Below, in pieces: positions 1 to 7,052 of a stretch of DNA of 11,082 bases. The translations under genes were made by a program, and so were the position numbers. The DNA comes from Thermoflexales bacterium. Its GTDB lineage: Bacteria > Chloroflexota > Anaerolineae > Fen-1058. How positions within the stretch are numbered: the stretch's first letter is position 1; each line of letters starts with the position of its first letter. Under the pieces are notes generated by a model. That model saw only the letters and a list, made by a program, of their open reading frames with translations. It ran no database searches and was not told the DNA's origin. The DNA lies in contig JAUQXD010000732.1 of assembly GCA_030834835.1 (NCBI GenBank), positions 1-11,082 on the forward strand. Reading direction: 5' to 3'.

Positions 1-1068
1 GATCGGCATCAACGCCGATCGATTATCGTGACGATCGTGGTGTATGTGGGCTGGCTGGTGGTGGTGTCAGGGCTGGCGTTGGCGGCCGTGACGGATGCCC
101 GCACGGAGAGCCTGGTGGTTGAGCCGGATGCGGTCACGGCCATTCCGGGTACGTCATACACGCTGCGGCTTGATGCGCTCAATGACGGGCGGGCTACAGT
201 GGCGGTCTTAAACGAAGGCCAACCAGTCGCGCAGGGCGAGTTGGCCGATCGGCAGCCGGTGGTCGCGGGCGGCCTGTCGATTTATCTGCGGGATACGGGG
301 CCGGCCTTGATCGTTACCGCTCAACGCGGTGGTCAGGCGTTGGGCCTGCAAAGCACCGTCGATAGCCCGGCGCAGCCACAGAAGTTATTGTCGTTTGCGC
401 CCGATCGCAGCGAGGTGTTTGTAGCCGCGCCGGATGCAGGCATTGTGCTGCAACTGACCTGGCTGTCGGCTGATCGCTATGCGGCGCAAGCCTTGCAGAT
501 GGCGACGGGCAAGGTGCTGACCGGCCGCGAGATTGCGCCGGGCGAAACGTTGAACGTTGAGGCCGTGACGTTTGCCTTTGACCCGGCCGCCTTCATCACA
601 GTGGCGGCTGTGCAGCAGCCCGCACACTGGCTGATCATACCGGGCTGGGTGTTGATCAACCTGGGTGTGTTGGGAACACTGCTGTGGCGATCGTCGCGCG
701 TGTGGCTGGAGGCGCAGGGCGATCAAACCCGCGTGCTGAGCGATGAGACTCAACTCGATCACGCGATGCTGACGCTGGTGGGTGAACGCCCGATCGGCCG
801 TCTGCGCCCGACGGTGGCGCGGGCAGCGGCGGCGCTGTGGTTGATCTGGACGATCGGTCTGGGCGTGATGGCGGCCCAGGTCTATCCGCGCGCGGCCAGC
901 CTGGAGTCGGATCGATTTACGTCGGCGGCGTGGCTGGCGGCCTGGTTGCTGCTGACGGGCAGCGTCCTTGTCCGGAGTCGCGCAGTACGGATCGGATTGA
1001 TGGCGCTCGGCTTGATAGCCGGCGCAAGCGCGATCGGGTTGTACTGGCTCGCATTGACCGCGGCCTGA
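1..1068 (+). CDS. ResB-like multi-spanning membrane protein (5' partial)
   Basis: The reading frame is open from base 1, so the gene probably begins upstream; GTG at 28 is the first candidate start inside the window but has no Shine-Dalgarno sequence. Numbering from that GTG, there is a hydrophobic segment at about residues 4-22, a soluble beta-rich-looking domain at about 30-198, a second membrane segment at about 199-220 followed by a basic RSSRVW stretch, a polar loop, and three more membrane segments at about 264-283, 299-317 and 321-343. A membrane helix, a large extracytoplasmic domain, then a helix ending in an Arg/Trp-rich stretch recalls the ResB/Ccs1 subunit of System II cytochrome c maturation, which with CcsA delivers haem to apocytochromes. 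In that reading the first ResB helices lie upstream of the window. The three C-terminal helices are not typical of ResB. The family call is from memory of the pattern; an unrelated membrane protein is possible. It is not obviously linked to the sugar operon. Confidence 0.5.
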   Translation, partial: DRHQRRSIIVTIVVYVGWLVVVSGLALAAVTDARTESLVVEPDAVTAIPGTSYTLRLDALNDGRATVAVLNEGQPVAQGELADRQPVVAGGLSIYLRDTGPALIVTAQRGGQALGLQSTVDSPAQPQKLLSFAPDRSEVFVAAPDAGIVLQLTWLSADRYAAQALQMATGKVLTGREIAPGETLNVEAVTFAFDPAAFITVAAVQQPAHWLIIPGWVLINLGVLGTLLWRSSRVWLEAQGDQTRVLSDETQLDHAMLTLVGERPIGRLRPTVARAAAALWLIWTIGLGVMAAQVYPRAASLESDRFTSAAWLAAWLLLTGSVLVRSRAVRIGLMALGLIAGASAIGLYWLALTAA

Positions 1069-1093
1069 GGACGGGTAGGACTTTTTGTTGAGG

Positions 1094-1099
1094 TATAAT
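1094..1099 (+). promoter_or_regulatory. TATAAT -10 box, probable leaderless promoter for udk and the sugar operon
   Basis: A perfect TATAAT hexamer lies in the 39-base gap between the membrane protein and udk, with eight bases between it and the ATG at 1108. RNA polymerase normally starts 6-8 bases after the -10 box, so the transcript would begin at or next to the A of the start codon. No Shine-Dalgarno sequence sits at a usable distance (the nearest AGGA is at 1077-1080), which agrees with a leaderless mRNA. No good TTGACA-like -35 is seen at the expected spacing. This is the only clear promoter-like site ahead of the nine tightly packed genes that follow. Confidence 0.6.
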
Positions 1100-1107
1100 C
1101 GCACGCG

Positions 1108-1743
1108 ATGAAAAATCATCCAGTCACTATTGCCGTAGCAGGCGGCACCGGGTCGGGCAAGACGACGGTGGCCGAAGAGATCCTGAAGCGTGTCGGAACC
1201 AATCGGATTGCGTACCTTCAGCATGATTCGTATTACCTCGATCGCAGCCAGATGCAGCTCGATCCGCGCACGCAGAGCGTGCCCAACTTCGATCATCCCA
1301 ATTCGCTGGACACCGATCTGCTGGTGAAGCACTTGCGCCAGTTGAAGAGCGGCCACGCCGCGCAGGTGCCGATCTACGATTTCACCACGGACAGCCGCGG
1401 CCCCGACGTGCGGACGGTCGCGCCGCAGCCGGTGATTCTGGTGGAAGGGCTGCTGCTGTTCGCCGAGAAGAAATTGCGCGAGTTGTTTGACATCAAGATT
1501 TACGTGGATACGGACAGCGACATCCGCTTCATTCGCCGGCTGCGGCGTGACATTGCCGAGCGCGGCCGCACCATGGAGTCGGTGATCGATCAGTATCTCA
1601 ACACGGTGCGCCCGATGCACCTGGAATTTGTGGAGCCGAGCAAGCGCTACGCGGACATCATCATTCCCGAAGGCGGTTTCAATACGGTGGCGCTGGATAT
1701 GGTGGTGGCGCGCATCGAGGGGATGCTGCAGCCGCTGGCGTAG
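1108..1743 (+). CDS. udk: Uridine kinase (uridine/cytidine kinase)
   Basis: Cytosolic pyrimidine-salvage kinase that phosphorylates uridine or cytidine to UMP or CMP using a nucleoside triphosphate. The 211-residue length matches bacterial Udk. The P-loop GGTGSGKT is at residues 12-19. The family signatures HDSYY (39-43), NFDHPNSLD (60-68), VPIYDF (87-92) and VEG (112-114) follow in order, then an Arg-rich lid region RFIRRLRRDIAERGR, and a late YADIIIPEGG strand typical of the phosphoribulokinase/uridine kinase family. The ATG is chosen because it directly follows the TATAAT box and starts the protein just before the P-loop strand. The stop codon is one base before the next start, so udk appears to be the first gene of the sugar operon. 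CTP made through CMP salvage could feed the CTP-using RfbF downstream, but that link is inference; udk may simply be a housekeeping neighbour. Confidence 0.93.
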   Translation: MKNHPVTIAVAGGTGSGKTTVAEEILKRVGTNRIAYLQHDSYYLDRSQMQLDPRTQSVPNFDHPNSLDTDLLVKHLRQLKSGHAAQVPIYDFTTDSRGPDVRTVAPQPVILVEGLLLFAEKKLRELFDIKIYVDTDSDIRFIRRLRRDIAERGRTMESVIDQYLNTVRPMHLEFVEPSKRYADIIIPEGGFNTVALDMVVARIEGMLQPLA

Positions 1744-1744
1744 G

Positions 1745-2668
1745 ATGGATGGGCGTGTGACGTTAAATCAGGCACGAGTGTTGGTGACGGGCGCGACCGG
1801 TTTTATCGGGCGGCCGGTGTGCCGCCGATTGATCGAACTGGGCGCGGCGGTGTACGGTCTGGGGCGATCCGCTTCGGCGAAAACCGTGCCGGCCGGTGTA
1901 ATGCCCCTGGCCGCTGATGTAACCGATCGGGCTGGCATCATCGCTGCATTGGAGCAGGCGCGACCGACGTTGGTGCTGCATATGGCTGCGGCCGGGGTGA
2001 CTGAGCCGTTCCTGCCCATGGAGCAGGCGGTTGAGGTCAACGTGTCGGGTACAATCAATGTGCTGGAAGCCAGCTATGAGGTTGGCGTGCAGCGCTTCGT
2101 ACACGTCGGCACGGCCTACGAGCGCCCGGCCTCTGAGACCGAGCGTGGCCCGAACAATCCCTACGTGGCCTCCAAGATGGCGGCGTGGTTGTTCTGGCGA
2201 GCATTTATCGAAAAGAATGTCATCGATTCGCTGGCGGTGCGGTTATATCACGTGTATGGGCCAGGGCAAGCGCGCGGGCTGATTCCGGCGGCGATGCAGG
2301 CGGCTTGTCGCAACGAAACGTTCAGAATGACGCCGGGTGAGCAGTTGCGCGATTTTGTGTACATTGATGATATCGTGGATGGCCTGGTGGCGACATTGAC
2401 TTCACCTGATGTCCACGGCAAGACGTATGACATGGGTTCGGGCGTCGGTCGTCAGGTCAAAGCCGTGGTTCAGCGCATTTTTGACCTGATGGATAGTCGC
2501 GGCCATTATGTGCCTGGCGCGCTGGATTACCGGCCACATGAAGATATGAAGCTGATCGCCGAACCGGCGGTGGCGAAAACTGATCTGAATTGGTTCGCCC
2601 GGGTACTCTTTGAGGACGGCCTTGTGACTACTATCGACGCTTATCGCCGACAGATCCGATCGTTATGA
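1745..2668 (+). CDS. NAD(P)-dependent extended SDR (sugar-nucleotide epimerase/reductase family)
   Basis: A 307-residue extended short-chain dehydrogenase. It has the Rossmann motif GATGFIG (16-22), an Asp-Val after the third strand (58-59), the HVGTAY strand (120-125) with the catalytic Thr, the active-site pair Tyr140/Lys144 (YVASK), and the later [10 protein letters not shown] and [12 protein letters not shown] signatures. The frame stays open upstream to 1628 inside udk, but that extension is low-complexity Trp/Arg-rich antiframe sequence, so I chose ATG 1745, one base after the udk stop; GTG 1757 is an alternative. The end overlaps rfbH as ATGA, implying coupled translation. The residues after the catalytic Thr are Ala-Tyr, not the acidic pair of RmlB-type 4,6-dehydratases, so a 4-ketoreductase (as in abequose or paratose synthases, or YerF) or an epimerase is more likely. 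The exact substrate cannot be read from sequence; a CDP-deoxysugar is inferred from context. Confidence 0.85.
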   Translation: MDGRVTLNQARVLVTGATGFIGRPVCRRLIELGAAVYGLGRSASAKTVPAGVMPLAADVTDRAGIIAALEQARPTLVLHMAAAGVTEPFLPMEQAVEVNVSGTINVLEASYEVGVQRFVHVGTAYERPASETERGPNNPYVASKMAAWLFWRAFIEKNVIDSLAVRLYHVYGPGQARGLIPAAMQAACRNETFRMTPGEQLRDFVYIDDIVDGLVATLTSPDVHGKTYDMGSGVGRQVKAVVQRIFDLMDSRGHYVPGALDYRPHEDMKLIAEPAVAKTDLNWFARVLFEDGLVTTIDAYRRQIRSL

Positions 2669-3990
2669 TTGATACTGACCAGCCTCTCCGATCTAGTATC
2701 TTAGAACAGGTTCGCCAGTTCTACGTCGAGGAACACACTCCCAAACCCTTTGTGCCCGGTGAGACACCGGTTCAGGTGGCCGGGCGCGTGTTCGATGGCG
2801 AGGATTTGACTTACCTGGTTGAGGCTGCGCTGGATTTCTGGCTGACGACGGGACGCTTTGCCAACGAATTCGAAAAGACTCTGGCGCGTACTGTAGGAAC
2901 GCGCCACTCGGTCCTGGTCAACTCGGGTTCATCGGCGAATCTGGCGGCTTTGTCGGCCTTGACTTCGGCGAGCCTGGGCGATCGGCAGTTGAAATCGGGC
3001 GATGAGATCATCACCACGGCGACCAGTTTTCCCACGACCATCAATCCGATCATTCAGAATGGTCTGGTGCCAGTGTTCATCGATGTCGAGCCACTGGAAG
3101 TCGGAACGTATAATCTGGACACGCGGTTTCTGGCAGAAGCGCTGTCGCCACGCACACGCGGCATCATGGTGGCGCACACGCTGGGCAACCCCTTCAACCT
3201 TGACGCGGTCATGGCGTTTGTGCAGCAGCACAACCTGTTCCTGATCGAAGACACGTGTGACGCGCTGGGGGCGCAGTATCGCGATCGGACGGTGGGCACG
3301 TTCGGTCAGCTGGCGACCGTGAGTTTTTACCCGGCCCATCACATCACCATGGGTGAGGGCGGCGCGGTGCTCACCAGCACGCCGGCGCTGAAGAAGCTGG
3401 TGGAATCATTCCGCGACTGGGGACGTGACTGCTGGTGTGAGCCGGGTGAGTCGAATACGTGCGGCCAACGCTTCGACTGGCAGCTGGGCGAGCTGCCGTA
3501 CGGCTACGATCACAAGTACATTTACTCGCACATTGGCTACAATCTTAAGGCGACGGATTTGCAGGCCGCGGTGGGCGTCTCGCAGTTGAAGAAGCTGCCG
3601 CGGTTCATTGAAACCCGCCGCCGCAATTTCCAGCTGCTTAAAGACGGCCTGCGCCGCTGGGAGCAGTTCTTGATCTTGCCGGACGCAACGCAGAATTCAA
3701 ATCCGAGTTGGTTTGGTTTTCCGATGACGGTGCGTGAAGATGCGCCGTTTACGCGCCAGCAGATCATTCAATATCTGGAAGAGCACCAGATTCGCACCCG
3801 CCTGTTGTTTGGCGGCAACGTCTTGCGCCAGCCCGCTTACATCAACGTGGCGCGACGTGTGATCGGCGAGCTGGTTCAGGCCGATCGAGTGATGAACGGC
3901 ACATTCTGGATCGGGGTTTACCCCGGCATCACGCCGGAGATGATTCAGTACGTGCTCGATGTGTTTGATATGTGGATGAAGAGGATCTAG
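2665..3990 (+). CDS. rfbH: CDP-4-keto-6-deoxy-D-glucose-3-dehydrase (E1), PMP/[2Fe-2S] enzyme
   Basis: This is E1 of the 3,6-dideoxyhexose pathway (RfbH/DdhC/AscC), which removes the C-3 hydroxyl of CDP-4-keto-6-deoxyglucose with pyridoxamine phosphate and electrons from a reductase (E3). It has the DegT/DnrJ/EryC1 aminotransferase fold and the usual length of about 440 residues. Two hallmarks are visible. The PLP-binding Lys is replaced by His225 in [14 protein letters not shown] (220-233). The four iron-sulfur cysteines Cys198, Cys256, Cys258 and Cys266 have exactly the C-X57-C-X-C-X7-C spacing reported for the Yersinia enzyme. NSGSSANL (86-93) forms part of the cofactor pocket. The start overlaps the preceding SDR stop as ATGA, and rfbF begins six bases after its stop. 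No E3 reductase gene lies in the window, so the electron donor must be encoded elsewhere. The identification is firm because plain sugar aminotransferases keep the Lys and lack the Cys set. Confidence 0.96.
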   Translation: MIDTDQPLRSSILEQVRQFYVEEHTPKPFVPGETPVQVAGRVFDGEDLTYLVEAALDFWLTTGRFANEFEKTLARTVGTRHSVLVNSGSSANLAALSALTSASLGDRQLKSGDEIITTATSFPTTINPIIQNGLVPVFIDVEPLEVGTYNLDTRFLAEALSPRTRGIMVAHTLGNPFNLDAVMAFVQQHNLFLIEDTCDALGAQYRDRTVGTFGQLATVSFYPAHHITMGEGGAVLTSTPALKKLVESFRDWGRDCWCEPGESNTCGQRFDWQLGELPYGYDHKYIYSHIGYNLKATDLQAAVGVSQLKKLPRFIETRRRNFQLLKDGLRRWEQFLILPDATQNSNPSWFGFPMTVREDAPFTRQQIIQYLEEHQIRTRLLFGGNVLRQPAYINVARRVIGELVQADRVMNGTFWIGVYPGITPEMIQYVLDVFDMWMKRI

Positions 3991-3996
3991 CCAACT

Positions 3997-4779
3997 ATGG
4001 ATCGAAATATCCCGGTGGTGATCTTGTGCGGCGGCATGGGTACCCGGTTGCGCGAAGAAACCGAGTATAAGCCCAAGCCGATGGTCGAGATTGGCGGACG
4101 GCCGATTCTATGGCACATTCTCAAGCATTACTCGCAGTATGGTTTCAATGAGTTTATCCTGGCTCTCGGCTATAAGGGTGAGCAGATCAAGCGCTATTTT
4201 CTGGATTTTTACGCGCTGAGCCGCGACTTTGTGGTGTCATTGAACGACGGCCAGGTTCGAACCATCAATCGGAATGACAGTGAAAAGTGGCAGACACATC
4301 TGGTTGACACAGGTGCGACGACGTTGACTGGCGGCCGGCTCAAACAACTGAAGGATGTAATTGGTCAAACGACGTTCATGCTTACCTATGGCGATGGCGT
4401 GAGCGATGTCGATTTGAATCGGCTGCTCGCGTTTCACCGCTCGCATGGCGGGCTGGTAACCCTGACCGCCGTCAGGCCGCCAGCCCGGTTTGGCGCACTT
4501 GAGCTTGATGCGCAGAATCGAATTCGGCACTTCAAAGAAAAATCCATTTTGCACGAAGGCTGGATCAACGGCGGGTTCTTTGTCGTCGAGCCAGCTGCTC
4601 TCGATTACATCGAACAGGATGTGATGTGGGAACACGCGCCGATGGAACGCCTGGCGGCGGATGGGCAGTTGTATGCCTACCAGCACGAGGGATTCTGGCA
4701 GTGCATGGACACCGTCCGCGATCTCAAGTATTTGGAGTCGCTGTGGGATGGCGGTGACGCGCCGTGGCGGACCTGGTGA
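3997..4779 (+). CDS. rfbF: Glucose-1-phosphate cytidylyltransferase
   Basis: Makes CDP-glucose and pyrophosphate from CTP and glucose-1-phosphate, the committing step for CDP-deoxysugars. At 260 residues it matches RfbF/DdhA/AscA (about 257). The nucleotidyltransferase signature CGGMGTRL is at residues 11-18, followed by KPKPMVEIGG, WHILKHYSQYG, LVDTGATTLTGGRLK, the metal-site strand LTYGDGVSDVD, PPARFGAL, INGGFFV and a C-terminal FWQCMDTVRDLKYLE. The order and wording match the Salmonella enzyme closely and differ from RmlA or GalU. The ATG at 3997 follows the rfbH stop by six bases, with a GAGGA Shine-Dalgarno sequence at 3981-3985 inside the end of rfbH. With rfbH beside it, the class of sugar is clear: a CDP-activated 6-deoxy or 3,6-dideoxy hexose. 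The usual next gene, rfbG, is replaced here by a different SDR. Confidence 0.95.
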   Translation: MDRNIPVVILCGGMGTRLREETEYKPKPMVEIGGRPILWHILKHYSQYGFNEFILALGYKGEQIKRYFLDFYALSRDFVVSLNDGQVRTINRNDSEKWQTHLVDTGATTLTGGRLKQLKDVIGQTTFMLTYGDGVSDVDLNRLLAFHRSHGGLVTLTAVRPPARFGALELDAQNRIRHFKEKSILHEGWINGGFFVVEPAALDYIEQDVMWEHAPMERLAADGQLYAYQHEGFWQCMDTVRDLKYLESLWDGGDAPWRTW

Positions 4780-4784
4780 AGTGC

Positions 4785-4790
4785 GGGAGA
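4785..4790 (+). promoter_or_regulatory. Ribosome binding site deciding the start of the second SDR
   Basis: GGGAGA lies four bases before the ATG at 4795 and only one base before the TTG at 4792. The spacing favours ATG 4795 over the slightly longer TTG reading frame. Confidence 0.5.
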
Positions 4791-4794
4791 GTTG

Positions 4795-5838
4795 ATGATC
4801 AATCGCCTGGCAAGTGATCTGGATCATGTTTTGGCGCACACAATTGACCTGTGGGACGAGTTGCGTGGCCAACGTCTGTTTATCACGGGCGGCACCGGTT
4901 TCTTCGGTTGTTGGTTGTTAGAGAGTTTTGCCTGGGCGAATGACAAACTGGGACTGAATGCATCGGCGTTAGTCTTGACGCGTGATATTGAAGCATTCAA
5001 GCACAAAGCGCCGCATCTGGCGAGTCATCCTGCCATCAGATTTCAGTGCGGTGATGTCTGTAATTTTGATTTTCCTGTCGGTTCATTCTCTTATGTGATT
5101 CACGCCGCAACGGATGCCAGTGCGCAGCTGAACACCGAGCAGCCGCTGCACATGCTGGACACGATTATTAATGGGACGCGTCATGTGCTCGATATGGCCC
5201 GACGATGCGAGGCGCGAAAGGTTCTACTGACCAGCTCGGGAGCCATATACGGCAAACAGCCAACATATCTTACGCATGTACCCGAGGGATACTCTGGTGG
5301 CCCAGATCCGCTCGATCCCCAAGCGGCTTACGCTGAAGGTAAACGCACCGCAGAGTTGCTTACTGCGTTGTATGCCAGGCACTACAACTTGAGATTGAAA
5401 ATCGCACGTTGCTTTGCTTTTGTCGGGCCTTATTTACCTTTAGATATTCACTATGCCATAGGAAATTTTATTCGTGATGGGTTGCATGGCGGGCCAATTC
5501 GGGTTAATGGAGACGGCACACCTTACAGGTCTTATTTGTATGCGGCCGATTTAGCAATCTGGCTATGGACGATATTATTCAAAGGAGAAGCGGGGCGCCC
5601 GTACAACGTCGGCTCCGCTGAAGATCTGACGATTGCTGAGTTAGCTGAGCGGGTTAGTAACGCTTTCGCACCGCGAGTCGAGGTAAAAATTACTCAAGTT
5701 GCTCAACCGGGCCGCGCCTCAGAACGCTATGTGCCCGACGTTACTCGCGCCACGCAAGAACTTGACTTGCGTCAATGGGTAACTCTATCGGACAGCCTGC
5801 AACGCACCATCCTATGGCATCGAACAACAATACAATGA
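4795..5838 (+). CDS. NAD(P)-dependent extended SDR, sugar-nucleotide modifying
   Basis: A 347-residue extended SDR. After an N-terminal helix of about 25 residues comes LFITGGTGFFG, with the dinucleotide motif GGTGFFG at 32-38. TSSGAIYG (146-153) carries the catalytic Ser strand, Tyr179/Lys183 (YAEGK) form the active-site pair, and YRSYLYAADLAIWLW and PYNVGSAEDLTI mark the sugar-nucleotide-binding C-terminal part. It occupies the position where rfbG (CDP-glucose 4,6-dehydratase) normally follows rfbF. However, the residues after the catalytic Ser are Gly-Ala, not the Asp-Glu of RmlB or the Asp-Lys of RfbG-type enzymes, so a 4,6-dehydratase role is doubtful. An epimerase, or the reductase acting after the ThDP enzyme (YerF-like), is as likely. 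Its second half looks more AT-rich than the genes before it. Its stop overlaps the next ATG (ATGA at 5835-5838). Family is certain, substrate inferred. Confidence 0.87.
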   Translation: MINRLASDLDHVLAHTIDLWDELRGQRLFITGGTGFFGCWLLESFAWANDKLGLNASALVLTRDIEAFKHKAPHLASHPAIRFQCGDVCNFDFPVGSFSYVIHAATDASAQLNTEQPLHMLDTIINGTRHVLDMARRCEARKVLLTSSGAIYGKQPTYLTHVPEGYSGGPDPLDPQAAYAEGKRTAELLTALYARHYNLRLKIARCFAFVGPYLPLDIHYAIGNFIRDGLHGGPIRVNGDGTPYRSYLYAADLAIWLWTILFKGEAGRPYNVGSAEDLTIAELAERVSNAFAPRVEVKITQVAQPGRASERYVPDVTRATQELDLRQWVTLSDSLQRTILWHRTTIQ

Positions 5839-7046
5839 TGGCAACTTCCTTTCTGAAAAATGTCGCACGGCTTTGTCCCGTCTGTGATAGCACGCGCGGT
5901 GAAGTGTTGCATACACAGCGATTTGTGCTACCTGAAGGCCATCCCCTGGCGGCCGGATATGCTGTGGTCGGCTGCCCTCAAGGTGGCTTTGCTTACGCCG
6001 ACACGGCTGCCGGCCAGCGTGAGTATGACGAGTTTTATGCGCGTCTGTCTAAATATACCGACAACAAGACTTCAACGGGGGGAGGCCTTGCAGCGTGGGA
6101 TGCTGATCGATTGCGCCACACAGCACAAGACATTGCCCGTGTGATTCCTCGGCGTGACTCTCATATTGTGGATATTGGCTGTGCCAACGGCGGACTACTG
6201 CAATCTCTGCGCGATCTGGGCTATTCTAATCTGTGCGGGATTGATCCTGCGCCTGCCTGTGTCGCACAGGCGGCGCAGGTCTCGGGGGCAGTCACCTACT
6301 CTGGTTCACTATCGAATATTCCCGCTGAAGCAGGCGTCTTTGATGTAATCATCTTGTCGCATGTATTAGAGCACGTGAAGGATCTGCGTCCTGCACTCGA
6401 AGGATTGGAGCCTTTCTTGAAACCAAATGCGTCGCTCTATGTTGAGACGCCAGACGCAAGTCGCTATGCGGAATTTGTCTTTGCACCCTTTCAAGATTTC
6501 AATACCGAACATATCAATCATTTTTCGGTAGCCGGGATGACTAATCTGCTGCATTGTTGTGGATTTGCGCCGTTCGAATCTGGCACAAAGGATATTCTAT
6601 CTGCCCCCGATATGCCATATCCAGCCCTGTTTGCCTTTGCCAGGCGGATCTCTGGCTCACCGGTGATCGCTTCAAAGGATGTCGAACTTAAATCACGCTT
6701 GCTTGAATATATTGCGCTATCGCAACAGGTGATGGATGAAATCGAAGCCCGCCTGAAGACTGTGCTGGCACAAGACCTCGAAGTAATTGTATGGGGCACT
6801 GGCCAACTGGCGATGAAACTATTGGCAGAAACGTCGCTGGCGCAAGCCCGGATCGAGGCTTTTGTGGATGGTAATCCGCTGTACCACGGCCAGCGCTTAC
6901 AGGGAATTCCTATCGTTGCACCGGAAGAGATCGGCGCCAGCAATCATCCCATCCTGGTAACGTCGATCTTGCATCATCGAGCCATTGCCGAAAAAATCAG
7001 GCAACTCCATCTGCCAAATCCCATTATCGCGTTAAGGACCATTTGA
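5835..7046 (+). CDS. SAM-dependent sugar C-methyltransferase (TylC3/NovU-like)
   Basis: A 403-residue three-part protein of the NDP-deoxysugar C-methyltransferase type, which methylates a carbon next to the C-4 ketone of a nucleotide sugar. The N-terminal zinc-binding-like part has Cys14/Cys17 (CPVC) and Cys47. The central Rossmann methyltransferase has VDIGCANGG (112-120, SAM motif I), GIDPA, ILSHVLEHV and LYVETPDA. The C-terminal part, from about residue 315, begins EVIVWGTGQ and contains AFVDGNP and QGIPIVAPEE, as in the Methyltransf_14 region. The frame extends upstream to 5775, but ATG 5835 overlaps the SDR stop as ATGA and starts just before CPVC, so I chose it; the next codon is also ATG. 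One feature is odd: the second metal-binding pair, normally CxxCG, reads Cys47-Pro-Gln-Gly-Gly, so the fourth Cys is lost. With rfbF/rfbH nearby, a CDP-4-ketosugar substrate is inferred. C-3 versus C-5 methylation cannot be told. Confidence 0.88.
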   Translation: MMATSFLKNVARLCPVCDSTRGEVLHTQRFVLPEGHPLAAGYAVVGCPQGGFAYADTAAGQREYDEFYARLSKYTDNKTSTGGGLAAWDADRLRHTAQDIARVIPRRDSHIVDIGCANGGLLQSLRDLGYSNLCGIDPAPACVAQAAQVSGAVTYSGSLSNIPAEAGVFDVIILSHVLEHVKDLRPALEGLEPFLKPNASLYVETPDASRYAEFVFAPFQDFNTEHINHFSVAGMTNLLHCCGFAPFESGTKDILSAPDMPYPALFAFARRISGSPVIASKDVELKSRLLEYIALSQQVMDEIEARLKTVLAQDLEVIVWGTGQLAMKLLAETSLAQARIEAFVDGNPLYHGQRLQGIPIVAPEEIGASNHPILVTSILHHRAIAEKIRQLHLPNPIIALRTI

Positions 7047-7052
7047 CCTCTT

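Noticed and set aside
385..1620. Long minus-strand open frame of 411 codons
   Set aside because: It runs antisense across the end of the membrane-protein gene and most of udk. Its Arg/Gln/His-rich product has no recognisable domain, and the + strand proteins here are convincing.
1628..1744. Upstream extension of the first SDR
   Set aside because: The added 39 residues overlap udk in another frame and are Trp/Arg/Ser-rich without SDR character. ATG 1745 places the Rossmann motif at the usual distance from the N-terminus.
4237..4872. Minus-strand open frame of 211 codons opposite rfbF
   Set aside because: It is antisense to the strongly conserved rfbF frame and has no motif; typical of GC-rich shadow frames.
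5775..5834. Upstream extension of the C-methyltransferase
   Set aside because: It would overlap the preceding SDR by 64 bases; ATG 5835 gives an ATGA overlap and begins just before the CPVC motif.
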